Part shown: positions 1 through 7,468 of the stretch, piece after piece
Layout: each line of letters begins with the position of its first letter
Position numbering within the stretch: position 1 is the first letter of the stretch
NCBI RefSeq assembly: GCF_000159955.1
Contig: NZ_GG695971.1
Location: 241,054 to 300,725, forward strand
Direction: 5' to 3'
Length of the DNA stretch: 59,672 nt
DNA from: Paenibacillus sp. oral taxon 786 str. D14
GTDB lineage: Bacteria > Bacillota > Bacilli > Paenibacillales > Paenibacillaceae
The notes under the pieces: generated by a model
What the model was told of the DNA's origin: nothing
Database searches by the model: none
Seen by the model: the letters and a program-made list of their open reading frames with translations, nothing else
Position numbers and translations under genes: made by a program

Positions 1-15
1 GGCTCTCCGCACAAA

Positions 16-152
16 TTACATGTAAAACCCACCGTTATTTTCGGCATATTTGCCCCATATCGCGGTTTTTGGCTAAATTAACAGCAGGATTTACCGCTAA
101 TTGTGACAAAACCCCGCGATCCGCCTAAATTAACAGTAGCTTTTACCGTTAA
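16..152. repeat. Intergenic hairpin array A (3 visible units)
   Basis: Three 23-nt imperfect palindromes lie at 16-38, 78-100 and 130-152, spaced 62 and 52 nt. Units 2 and 3 have 9-nt arms (TTAACAGTA on the left, TACCGTTAA on the right, with wobble-type mismatches) around a 5-nt centre. Unit 1 matches the reverse complement of unit 3 at about 16 of 23 positions, so orientation switches across the 62-nt gap. Arrays C and D have the same geometry with a different unit. A fourth unit would be expected about 52 nt left of the window edge. The array lies 3' of the minus-strand gene that ends at 296. Confidence 0.7.
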
Positions 153-295
153 TTCATTTAGCCCCATCCCCCCGTCCACTTTATCCCGCCACATTACCTC
201 CTAATCACTCACTAATCACTCACTAATAACTTTCTAGCCACCCCCTCACTGCCCCTCATTCCGGTCATCCCACCGTTCCACTACAGCACCCTCCA

Positions 296-979
296 TCACA
301 AATAGTTCACCACCCCACGCACCAGCTCATATTTGACGATGCGTTCCCCCTTTCCGCGGTAAACCGGTCTCATCCATCCTTTAGCAGTAACTTTCTGCAG
401 CATTTGAACCGCCGTTTTATGGTTTAACTCGAAATGACGTTCGACATCCACCGGACGAATTGGTCGTGCGAGCTGCACGGCAAGCCGGATGAGCTCCTTT
501 TCCGCCAGCAAACCGCGCGTCACGGGGATATGTTCCGGGTGGTATCGGCTGAGCACCATGCGCAGCAGGTTGATGCAGAGCTCCGGGCGTTGCTCAACGT
601 CGTCGTACGCGAAGGAGATCACCTGGTAGCCCATGGCGTGCAAGAACGTTTCGCGGTTAAGTTCGTGGCAGTATTTTTGCCGGTCCATGTCGCGGACGTG
701 TGTAGCGTAGCCCTTAATCTCAAATAGCAGCTTTAACTCTCCGTTCCCCGGCAACCAGGCGAAGTCGGCAAAGTACGATCGCCCCCGCCAATCGCTGACC
801 TCGTATTCCGGATGAAGGTCTTCAAAGTTGCTGCGCAGCGGCCACCATACATTCCGCAGGAACAATGCTTCCGCATGGGCATGACCACGTTCGAGCCTGC
901 CTCGGCGTTCCCCGGATCTCCGGGCCAAATGATACTCCAGAAATGCCGTGTACTTTTCCTCAAAACTCATAGAACTCAT
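296..979 (-). CDS. Endonuclease-like protein with C-terminal winged-helix-like region (paralogue 1)
   Basis: This is a 227-aa protein of a Paenibacillus family with no function known to me. Residues about 40-100 look like a restriction-endonuclease fold: NVWWPL, then LHPEYEV, D72 in SYFADF, and E87-I-K89 in LLFEIKGY, which fits a PD-(D/E)XK active site. Residues about 150-225 (KELIRLAVQLARPIRPVDVERHFELNHKTAVQMLQKV) look like a winged helix. The ATG at 979 follows GGAGGAGG. A paralogue lies at 7469-8155 on the other strand and has lost the lysine. Repeat array A lies directly downstream. Nuclease activity is inference from the motif only; such proteins are sometimes labelled DNA-binding response regulators, but no receiver domain is visible. 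Confidence 0.7.
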   Translation of the reverse strand: MSSMSFEEKYTAFLEYHLARRSGERRGRLERGHAHAEALFLRNVWWPLRSNFEDLHPEYEVSDWRGRSYFADFAWLPGNGELKLLFEIKGYATHVRDMDRQKYCHELNRETFLHAMGYQVISFAYDDVEQRPELCINLLRMVLSRYHPEHIPVTRGLLAEKELIRLAVQLARPIRPVDVERHFELNHKTAVQMLQKVTAKGWMRPVYRGKGERIVKYELVRGVVNYL

Positions 980-1449
980 CAGCCAATCGCCTCCTCCAAT
1001 AAAAAACGCCCCGCATTAGCCCTTGCAGTTTGATCCTTAAATCGCCAGGCGCGCCATCAACCTAAAGGTCATGGTGCCAGCCCTTGAATTTGGTTCAAAC
1101 TTGAGCTATACGGGACGTGCTTCGTCTTAGCTTCAGTATAGTGCCGGCAGATGGTTCCGTCCAGCGTGGGAGTACGTTAGGGATATGACCCACAGATTAA
1201 TGGTGCTCGCGCCCACCCATTTTAACATTGCATTTCTCCAGCAACGGACGTAAGCTAACGAAAGGGTTTTCCAACTGGGAATTTCAACTGTTGCTTAGCG
1301 GGTTGTTTACGGTCACCTGGCGCCGAATCTTAGAGCTGAACAAGTCCACTCCCTGGTTCATTCCCACCTTCTCCCTGCATAAAGGATGAAACGAAGCGGG
1401 AATGTGCGCGTAACAATATTTAGTGTGTATAACGAAAGGGTGAACTGCA
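980..1449. other. Gene-free stretch with short inverted repeats, unexplained
   Basis: No convincing reading frame exists here on either strand. Several short inverted repeats are visible, for example TTGAA/TTCAA around 1084-1098, GGG/CCC around 1170-1182, and complementary segments around 1253-1262 and 1294-1313 that could form a longer stem. It may hold the promoter of the 1462 operon, a decayed element or a structured RNA; the sequence does not decide between these. Confidence 0.3.
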
Positions 1450-1461
1450 TTGGAGAACGGC

Positions 1462-1665
1462 ATGAGTGTGAAGTTGTACGAAAAATTGCCGGACGGCGAG
1501 CTGCGGGAGCTGGAAGAGCGCGTCTGGAACGCTAATATGGTCGCTGCGTTGGAGCATGTCAACTATTTGGTCGTCGGCAACCGGGAGTTTGAAACGGTGG
1601 AAGGTCGGCTGAATGTCGACGAGGGCAAGCTGGAGCTGCTGCTCGTTCCGGTTGTGCACGAATAA
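1462..1665 (+). CDS. Small acidic hypothetical protein
   Basis: This 67-aa protein (MSVKLYEKLPDGELRELEER...) is rich in Glu and Leu, with no membrane segment or motif I recognise. The ATG at 1462 is chosen because GGAG at 1452-1455 lies 6 nt upstream; an in-frame TTG at 1450 has a poorer site. It ends 31 nt before the next start, so it is likely the first gene of the operon through 4691. Function unknown; from its position it may serve the amidoligase system. Confidence 0.6.
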   Translation: MSVKLYEKLPDGELRELEERVWNANMVAALEHVNYLVVGNREFETVEGRLNVDEGKLELLLVPVVHE

Positions 1666-1696
1666 GCTGAGTTTTTTTCGTAGGAGGGAATGGGTC

Positions 1697-2461
1697 TTGG
1701 CAAAAGAAGAGGAAGCCACACGAACGGAAATCACTGCCGCACAAGAGACAACGGCGAAGGAGCCGTTCGCATCCAAATTTCTGACCCCGGAAGGGAAGCC
1801 GATCCGCGTCTTGTCCACATCGCTTGGCATCGCGCTGTTGGCGAACGCGTTTCTGATTCCGGGGGCCGGGGCTACGGCTGCGGGGAGCGATACGTCGGCC
1901 GACGAACCGAAGCTCGTTGCCTGGTCGACGGAGGAAGTAAAGCAATATTTCGACAAAAATGTAGACTGGAACATCCCGCTTCCGGCGGAGGAAGATGAAG
2001 AGGCATCTGGGGAGACCTTGGGGGGCGGCAGCGCGGACGGCGCAAACGCCTCAAACGGCTCCGGAGGCACCACCGTCATCAATCATTACGGCGGGGGATT
2101 CGGTTGGGACGATATGCTGCTGTATCACCTGCTGTTCAACAGCGGGTCCAGCTATTCGTCCAGCCGCTGGTATGACAACCACCGCGGTTATTATGCCGGA
2201 ACGTCGACGCCGTACAAGCCGAAAACGTACTCCAGCGAGACGTTCCAAAATAAACAGATGGCTGGCTCCGTCGTTCGTCCGAAGACTTCGACCTCGTCGA
2301 CCGGCTCCATCGTCCGGCGCTCGACCTCCTCGAAGGCGGGCGGCATCGGCGGGAAATCCAGCTCGCTGGGCTCGTCGTCGAGTTCCTCGACCGGCTCTTC
2401 CAAGAGTTCGATTTCCGGTTCGAGATCCAGCGGTACCAGCAAGGGGTTCTTCGGCGGATGA
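1697..2461 (+). CDS. Membrane-anchored protein with Ser-rich tail, amidoligase-operon partner
   Basis: A TTG at 1697, 9 nt after GGAGG (1683-1687), gives a 254-aa protein. The N-terminal about 35 residues are charged. One hydrophobic stretch follows (LSTSLGIALLANAFLI), then an acidic region and a Gly/Asn linker. The last about 80 residues are dominated by Ser, Thr, Gly and Arg and end in KGFFGG. The stop overlaps the start of the amidoligase gene (ATGA), so the two are translationally coupled. E. coli YjfM, partner of the related ligase YjfC, also has a Ser/Gly-rich tail. The tail could be the ligase substrate or an envelope-associated region, but this is inference. Longer in-frame starts upstream lack a binding site. 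Confidence 0.65.
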   Translation: MAKEEEATRTEITAAQETTAKEPFASKFLTPEGKPIRVLSTSLGIALLANAFLIPGAGATAAGSDTSADEPKLVAWSTEEVKQYFDKNVDWNIPLPAEEDEEASGETLGGGSADGANASNGSGGTTVINHYGGGFGWDDMLLYHLLFNSGSSYSSSRWYDNHRGYYAGTSTPYKPKTYSSETFQNKQMAGSVVRPKTSTSSTGSIVRRSTSSKAGGIGGKSSSLGSSSSSSTGSSKSSISGSRSSGTSKGFFGG

Positions 2462-3660
2462 CGGACGGGAACAACATTTTCGAAGTCGTGGGCCGGCCGC
2501 ATCCTGACCGGAGCGAGCGGGTGGCGAAGCTGGCCGAGCTGGGGTTTACCTGGGCGGATCTCGAGGAAGAGGAGTATTGGATCGATCAGCTGGTGTTGAT
2601 GCCAAAGGAGACCTATGCGGAGCTCGAGCAGGCCGCCGCTGCGCTGTGGCGCATTCTCGACAAAGCCGCACGCTACGTCCATCGCCGGCCGGATCTGTAT
2701 GAGCTGATCGGGATTCCGCCGATTCTGTGGACGATGCTTGATGAGCTGCCGATCCCGGAGCCGGGATTGATTAGCCGTTACGCGCGGTTTGATTTTGCCG
2801 TGGCCAACGACGGCACGATCAAGCTGCTGGAGCTGAACGCGGATACGCCGACCGGTTACGTCGAAGCCTCGATCGCCACCCCGTGGCTGATGGAGCAGGC
2901 AGGATACGACTCGCCAAATGCGCGGATGAAAGACCTGGTCGCGGAAGCCTGGGCCATCGAGCGGCCGGATACCGTGGCTTGCGTCGATTACGGCTGGCAT
3001 CTGGAGGATTCCGGAACGATTGAAGCGTTGGGACGGCACAGCGGACTGGATTTGTACTATGAGGATTGCCTGGAGCTGTGGATTGACGAAGGCACCCTGA
3101 AAAATAAGGACGGTCGTACCATTGAGCGCATGTTCGCGTTGTACCCGAAAGAATGGATGGCGGTGGACGATGCCGGCGAGGCGCTCAGCTACGCGATTGA
3201 AACCGGTCGCCTGACCATCTTCAACGGGCCGCACAGCATTTTGCTGCAATCCAAAGGCTTGCTTGCCGCCGTCTGGGGGCTTTACGAGCTGGGCTTGCTG
3301 TTTGATGCGGAGGAACGCCAGGCGATAGCGAAGTACATGCTGCCGACCTACAACAAGCCAGTCTTCGCCGGCGGCTTCGTATCCAAGTCGATGTTTGGGC
3401 GTGAAGGCGGTTCTGTCCGCTTGTTTGATGAGGAGGGCCGGCTGGAGCTGGAGGATCAGGAGGGCTTTGACAGCAGCGTCTTGTTCCCTACGGTGTATCA
3501 AAAAAGAGCCGAGCTGGCGCGAATCGATACCGTCTTCGGCGAGCGCCATTTGCTGACCGGTCTGTTCGTCCTGAACGGGACGCCTTGCGGCTTGTTGGGG
3601 CGGGCCGGCGGACCGATTACGGGCAATACCAGTCATTTTATCGCGTTAGGAGTGAAATAG
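2458..3660 (+). CDS. Glutathionylspermidine synthase-family ATP-grasp amidoligase
   Basis: This 400-aa protein belongs to the GspS/YjfC family, ATP-grasp ligases that form amide bonds between a carboxylate and an amine or peptide. The family signature is clear around residues 110-135 (ARFDFAVANDGTIKLLELNADTPTGYVE, ATP/Mg site) and near the C-terminus (VFAGGFVSKSMFGREGGSVRLF, ending TSHFIALG). It lacks the amidase domain of bifunctional E. coli Gss, as expected for the YjfC type. The ATG overlaps the stop of the Ser-rich gene, and the lipoprotein gene starts directly after its TAG. The true substrate is unknown. Its partners (Ser-rich protein, lipoprotein, DUF350) argue for modifying an envelope protein or polyamine rather than making glutathionylspermidine. 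Confidence 0.85.
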   Translation: MTDGNNIFEVVGRPHPDRSERVAKLAELGFTWADLEEEEYWIDQLVLMPKETYAELEQAAAALWRILDKAARYVHRRPDLYELIGIPPILWTMLDELPIPEPGLISRYARFDFAVANDGTIKLLELNADTPTGYVEASIATPWLMEQAGYDSPNARMKDLVAEAWAIERPDTVACVDYGWHLEDSGTIEALGRHSGLDLYYEDCLELWIDEGTLKNKDGRTIERMFALYPKEWMAVDDAGEALSYAIETGRLTIFNGPHSILLQSKGLLAAVWGLYELGLLFDAEERQAIAKYMLPTYNKPVFAGGFVSKSMFGREGGSVRLFDEEGRLELEDQEGFDSSVLFPTVYQKRAELARIDTVFGERHLLTGLFVLNGTPCGLLGRAGGPITGNTSHFIALGVK

Positions 3661-4302
3661 ATGCATAGTTCGAAGCAGCCTTGGGCGCGGCGTTTCCTCG
3701 TTACGTTGATGCTGGTGTTGTCGGTGGGCTTACTTGGAGCCTGCGGGGATACGACCAGCGTCTTCTCTACCGAGAGCGGCTCGGGGTCGGAGTTAACGAC
3801 CGCTCGCGTACCTTGGGATTATAAAATCGTGGAAGCGACGGTCGGCGATCTGGTGGGCAGTGATATGACGATTTTGCCCGATAACGATCTGCTGCCGAAT
3901 GACAACAATTACGCCACTGGGGATAAAATTTGGATCCTGCAGTTTATGGACGCCGAGTTGACCACGGACGAAAACCAGAAAAACGAAGTGCGCTTATCCT
4001 CCTGGACGACGCTGAAGTCTTATCCGGATCAGGCGTCTGCCGAGAAAGACCTGACCGAGCTGAAGGTATCGGTTACGACCGACGTCGACCTAGTTGGCGT
4101 GTACAAAACGGAATACCAAGGCAAAACACGGTGCTTCGCCGTGTTGGAGCTGCCAACCGGGAACCGGATCAAGCAGCCGATCGACGAAGAGCGGTATGCG
4201 GCATTAGAGAACGCGAAGACGGTGTCGGTTGTGCTGGAGGAAGTGCATGATTTTGCCGATTATGATTTGGCGTTTGCGAAATTTCGGGGGTGGGCGAATT
4301 GA
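3661..4302 (+). CDS. Lipoprotein, DUF4247-like
   Basis: This 213-aa protein has a lipoprotein signal peptide (positive start, hydrophobic core, lipobox LLGAC with Cys28). The mature domain contains a repeated WDYKIVEATVGDLVGSD / WILQFMDAELTTDENQ pattern and resembles DUF4247 lipoproteins of Bacillales. The ATG abuts the preceding stop, and the 3' end overlaps the next gene. It is probably a surface-anchored member of the amidoligase operon. No catalytic motif is visible, and the family assignment is from memory of the sequence pattern. Confidence 0.7.
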   Translation: MHSSKQPWARRFLVTLMLVLSVGLLGACGDTTSVFSTESGSGSELTTARVPWDYKIVEATVGDLVGSDMTILPDNDLLPNDNNYATGDKIWILQFMDAELTTDENQKNEVRLSSWTTLKSYPDQASAEKDLTELKVSVTTDVDLVGVYKTEYQGKTRCFAVLELPTGNRIKQPIDEERYAALENAKTVSVVLEEVHDFADYDLAFAKFRGWAN

Positions 4303-4691
4303 CGATCGTTATCAATATTGTGGTTAGTGTCGTCGTGATGATTTTGCTGCAATTGCTGGGGATGGTGGTCTTCAATTGGATGACCCCGTACCGTGACATG
4401 GAGGAGTTGAAAAAAGGCAATGTCGCCGTAGCCCTGGCGCTGGGCGGCAAATTCCTGGGCACGGCGATCATTTTGGGGGTGTCCGCCTTTACGAACACTT
4501 CCATACTACATATGGTCCTGTGGTTTGCCGTAGGTTATGTGTGCCTTGTGGCGTCGTACTGGATTTTTGAACTGGTAACCCCAGGATTTAAGATTTCCGA
4601 TCAGCTGAAGCAGGGGAACGTTGCGGTAGGCACCTTGCTGTGCTTGGTGTTTATCGGCATGGCGTTTGCCGTGAGCAGCCTAATTATCTGA
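4290..4691 (+). CDS. DUF350 (YjfL-like) integral membrane protein
   Basis: This protein of about 130 aa has four predicted membrane segments and the internal duplication typical of DUF350: MEELKKGNVAVALALGGKFLG is echoed by DQLKQGNVAVGTLLCLVFIG. DUF350 proteins (E. coli YjfL) are encoded next to YjfC-type amidoligases, as here. Either GTG 4290 or TTG 4299 could be the start; the TTG has a G-rich stretch at 4284-4293 about 6 nt upstream, and both overlap the lipoprotein gene. The 3' end overlaps by 12 nt the converging, decayed MFS gene. Confidence 0.85.
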   Translation: MGELTIVINIVVSVVVMILLQLLGMVVFNWMTPYRDMEELKKGNVAVALALGGKFLGTAIILGVSAFTNTSILHMVLWFAVGYVCLVASYWIFELVTPGFKISDQLKQGNVAVGTLLCLVFIGMAFAVSSLII

Positions 4692-5818
4692 AGCAGGGAA
4701 CAAAGTCCCGTCCGTGATCCAGCCGATCAGATAGTTGCCGATGACATTGCCCACCACCATCAGTGTAACGATGAAGGTAATGGCGGAATCGCTGGAAGAG
4801 CGATACTTCTTGGCGATCAACGCTATGACGGTCGGATAGATCGGGGTGATACCGATGCCGGCCGCTGCGAACAGGAAAGCTCCGGGTTCGCCAGCCCAGA
4901 TGGCAACAAAATCAAGGAGAGCGTAAACCCGATCTTATCGGTAACCGGTCCCACCGCCAGCCGCGCGAACGTAAAGCAAAGGAAAAAAGCGGACAGCATC
5001 CCGGATGCGATTGTGGTGTTCCAGTGATATGCTCTTTCCAAAAAATTAACCAGCCAGCCGCCTACCGCCAGCTCCGACACTACGCCAAACGAAAGCACCA
5101 GCACGATCAACCAGATCGCCGGATCGTGCATCAGCTGTGTGAACGGAACCCGCTCGCCGCCCTGTTCTTCTTCGCCGGGGAACCGGCTTAGCAGCGTTGG
5201 GATCATCGGGATCACCGAGAGGGACAGCATGATTAAGTACATGCCGCTCCAATCAAGTGTATGCCCGCCAATCGAGACGGTCATCAGCCCCGAGGCGATC
5301 AACGGTGCTACCGTTGAACTCAGCCCGTAGAAGAAGTGGGCGAGGTTCATCATCGTACCGGTGTTGCCGACAAAAATGCGGGCGGCCAAGATAGCGAGCG
5401 CGATCTCGAGCATCCCGTTGCCGATGTACATCAGGAAATAGGAGCCCGATAACGCCGGGAAGCTGCATGATGCAAAGATGAGGATCCCAGCCGCGGCCAT
5501 GGAACCAAAGGCGAGCATCGTCACCGTTTTGGCGCCCCATTTGCGTGTTAAATAAGCCGTGAAGGAGCAAGCCAGCAGATACCCCAGCGAGTTGAGCGAC
5601 AAGAGCGTGCCAATCTGCATCTCGTCGAGGCCGAAGTCGGTTTGGATGCGCGGGATCGCGGGTCCTTTAATATTTTCCGAGAAGCCAAAGATCAAGAAAC
5701 CGATAAAGACCGTTAACAGTTGGAATACATAATTTCGTTTGGAAGAAGCGGCGCGGGGGTTGGCGTCGGCGGAAGCGGCCGGTGTTTTCTCCGCATCGAG
5801 CTGTGTTTGCGCTTTCAA
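4680..5818 (-). pseudogene. MFS transporter (sugar/fucose-permease type) broken by frameshift
   Basis: From a TTG at 5818, 307 or so residues read as a good MFS permease (first helix VFQLLTVFIGFLIFGFSENIKGPAIP, loop LTRKWGAK, through VGPVTDKIGFTLSLIL). The frame then becomes nonsense and stops at 4823. The missing C-terminal helices (AIWAGEPGAFLFAAAGIGITPIYPTVIALIAKKY, then TFIVTLMVVGNVIGNYLIGWITD) are encoded from about 4910 to a TAG at 4680-4682 in another frame. The join around 4905-4925 also seems to lack some residues of one helix, so a small deletion is more likely than a one-base error. The gene converges on the DUF350 gene and overlaps its end. Substrate unknown. Confidence 0.75.
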
Positions 5819-5884
5819 GGGGAAGCCCTTCTGATGTCAGGCAAATCGTAACACACTTTTGGGCTTCGATCTATCCCCGGCCCC

Positions 5885-5932
5885 CAAAACACCCGCCTAC
5901 CACACGCTTGTTCAGCGGCGTAAACGGGTGCT
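5885..5932 (-). terminator. Possible terminator of the 5941 gene
   Basis: On the minus strand, CACCCG (5925-5930) can pair with CGGGTG (5890-5895), followed by TTTTGGGG. The loop of about 29 nt is long, so this is a modest call. Confidence 0.4.
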
Positions 5933-5940
5933 TTACCATC

Positions 5941-6123
5941 TTAATGGTTAATATCGCATTTGTTCATGATAAACTTGATTTGGTTTTCGAGCCGGTTGAT
6001 TTTCTCCTGCGTCTCCTGATCGGCGTGGCCCAAGCCTCGCATCTCGGCAAGTTCTTGCTTCAACCGGTGCAGGTCCTCGCCTGCGTTGGCGCAGTTATAG
6101 TCACTCTCGAGATTTTCCAGCAT
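5941..6123 (-). CDS. Small coiled-coil hypothetical protein
   Basis: This 60-aa protein (MLENLESDYNCANAGEDLHRLKQ...) is predicted almost wholly helical with heptad-like Leu/Ile spacing, and ends NKCDINH. The ATG at 6123 is preferred because GGAGGAG lies just upstream; an ATG 15 nt earlier is itself inside that ribosome binding site. It resembles small DUF2524-type Bacillales proteins, but I cannot confirm the family. It lies downstream of the OhrR-type gene in the same direction. Confidence 0.55.
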   Translation of the reverse strand: MLENLESDYNCANAGEDLHRLKQELAEMRGLGHADQETQEKINRLENQIKFIMNKCDINH

Positions 6124-6184
6124 GCTGATCTCCTCCATTGGTTACTCCGTGATTCTTTCCTATTATGGAGGGTTTAGGTTGGGC

Positions 6185-6646
6185 TTATTCAGATTGTTCG
6201 GGTTGAACGGAGCCGCCGCCAATTTTGCGGAGAAACTCGTTGATGTGTCGGTGCATGGAAATGACGTCCTCCACCTCGGCATGGGTGCCTTCAAACAGCC
6301 GCATCGGTACGGTGCAGGCTTTGTCCTTCAAGGCTTTGCCCTCATCGGTTAACGCGATGATGACGTTGCGTTCGTCGGATTTGTCGCGCGTCCGGGTGAC
6401 TAGGTTCATGTGCTCCAGCTTTTTGAGCAGCGGAGTTAAGGTGCCCGAGTCAAGGTATAGCATCGAACCCAGCTCCTTCACCGTGATCCCGTCCCGCTCC
6501 CACAACGCGAGCAACGTAATGTATTGCGTATAGGTCAAGCCGAGTTCCGACAGCAAAGGCCGGTACAGCTTCATAATCTCCCGGGAGCAAGTATAAAAAG
6601 CAAAGCAAAGCTGATTCTCCAGCTTCAACATTTCGTCTGTATTCAT
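6185..6646 (-). CDS. ohrR: OhrR-type MarR-family peroxide-sensing repressor
   Basis: This 153-aa MarR protein has the OhrR N-terminal signature KLENQLCFAFYTCSRE. Cys14 matches the peroxidatic Cys15 of B. subtilis OhrR; a second Cys at residue 20 is unusual. The winged helix follows (GITVKELGSMLYLDSGTLTPLLKKLEHMNLVTR, then DERNVIIALTDEG). OhrR represses organic-peroxide defence genes until the cysteine is oxidised. The target here is probably the divergent glutathione peroxidase gene rather than ohrA, because operator-like sequences lie between them. The ATG at 6646 is chosen because AGGTGG lies upstream; longer in-frame extensions run into the promoter. Confidence 0.85.
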   Translation of the reverse strand: MNTDEMLKLENQLCFAFYTCSREIMKLYRPLLSELGLTYTQYITLLALWERDGITVKELGSMLYLDSGTLTPLLKKLEHMNLVTRTRDKSDERNVIIALTDEGKALKDKACTVPMRLFEGTHAEVEDVISMHRHINEFLRKIGGGSVQPEQSE

Positions 6647-6663
6647 CCATATCCACCTGCCAT

Positions 6664-6701
6664 TTAATTGCATACAATGTAATTGCTGTTGAGCCATTAT
6701 A
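6664..6701 (-). promoter_or_regulatory. OhrR-type gene promoter and operator-like repeat
   Basis: On the minus strand a TATAAT at 6696-6701 has TTTACG about 18 nt upstream. Between it and the start codon lies an AT-rich inverted repeat around 6664-6685 (AATTGCATACAATGTAATTG on the plus strand) that resembles OhrR half-sites and suits autoregulation. Confidence 0.5.
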
Positions 6702-6740
6702 GCATTGCTTCTTCTTTTACGTAAAGAGAAGAGGTCGAAA

Positions 6741-6790
6741 TTGACACGCACATAAATATTGTATACAATTAAATTACACTTAATTAAATT
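6741..6790 (+). promoter_or_regulatory. gpx sigma-A promoter overlapped by OhrR operator
   Basis: TTGACA (6741-6746), a 17-nt spacer and TACAAT (6764-6769) form a near-consensus promoter. The -10 lies inside TATACAATTAAATTACACTT and the AATTAAATTA that follows (to 6790), close to the B. subtilis OhrR operator built from TACAATTAAATTG half-sites. Bound OhrR would block this promoter. Confidence 0.75.
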
Positions 6791-6809
6791 AGTGTTGGAG
6801 GTGCCATGG

Positions 6810-7292
6810 ATGTCATTATTCGATATTGAAGTCAAAACAATTCAAGGCCAAGTGCAAACGCTGGAGCCTTATCGCGGCCAAGTGATGCTGATTGTGAATA
6901 CGGCGACCAAATGCGGGTTTGCTCCGCAATTTAAAGGGCTGCAGAAGCTGCACGATACGTACAAGGACCAAGGCTTCACGGTGTTAGGTTTTCCTTCAAG
7001 CCAGTTCGCCAACCAGGAGCTCGGGACAGATGAAGAGGTGGCACAGGCTTGCGAGCTGAATTTCGGCGTGTCGTTCCCGTTATTTTCGAAAATCGATGTG
7101 AATGGAAAGAACGCTCATCCGCTGTTCAAGCATTTGACCAAGGAAGCCCCGGGCTTGCTGGGCTCCAAGTCGATCAAATGGAACTTTACGAAGTTCCTTG
7201 TGGATCGGGACGGCAAGGTTGTTAAGCGTTTCGCACCAACAGATGAACCTGAGAGCATCGAGGGGCAGATTCGCGAGCTGCTTGGGGTTTAA
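6810..7292 (+). CDS. gpx: Glutathione peroxidase family protein (thioredoxin-dependent peroxidase)
   Basis: This 160-aa protein has the complete Gpx signature: VNTATKCGFAPQF with the catalytic Cys35, FPSSQFANQE with the active-site Gln, and KWNFTKFLVDRDG with the Trp-Asn pair. Cys replaces selenocysteine, as in BsaA-type enzymes, which usually take electrons from thioredoxin and reduce organic and hydrogen peroxides. The ATG at 6810 lies 8 nt after GGAGG (6797-6801); an ATG at 6806 is out of frame. The gene is divergent from the OhrR-type repressor, with the shared operator in between, and is followed by its own terminator. Confidence 0.92.
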   Translation: MSLFDIEVKTIQGQVQTLEPYRGQVMLIVNTATKCGFAPQFKGLQKLHDTYKDQGFTVLGFPSSQFANQELGTDEEVAQACELNFGVSFPLFSKIDVNGKNAHPLFKHLTKEAPGLLGSKSIKWNFTKFLVDRDGKVVKRFAPTDEPESIEGQIRELLGV

Positions 7293-7393
7293 GTCAACGT
7301 GGCGCAGCGCGGAAACGACCGAGATCCTATTGCGTAACTTTTTCTCCTGTGTCACACTAGTATCAATAGAGCAACTTACGTGAGGCAAAGCCT

Positions 7394-7441
7394 GCCCCGT
7401 TTCCTTTCTAAGATGGAGAGGAGCGGGGCTTTTTATTTTTT
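7394..7441 (+). terminator. gpx terminator
   Basis: GCCCCG (7394-7399) pairs with CGGGGC (7424-7429), with inner CCT/AGG-type pairs, followed by TTTTTATTTTTT. Confidence 0.8.
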
Positions 7442-7468
7442 ACTATGGATATGTAGGGAGGGTTTCAA

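Noticed and set aside
1000..1449. Group II intron or insertion-sequence end
   Set aside because: No reverse transcriptase or transposase remnant, no domain V-like hairpin and no flanking target duplication could be identified.
2191..3636. 481-codon open frame on the minus strand opposite the amidoligase gene
   Set aside because: It runs wholly antisense to a well-supported gene and has no recognisable domain; long antisense frames are expected at this base composition. The same applies to 18619-19527 and 23061-24299 on the minus strand.
4823..4900. Natural C-terminus of the MFS protein (PSGLANPELSCSQ...)
   Set aside because: The sequence is unlike a membrane helix, and the correct helices are found in another frame immediately downstream.
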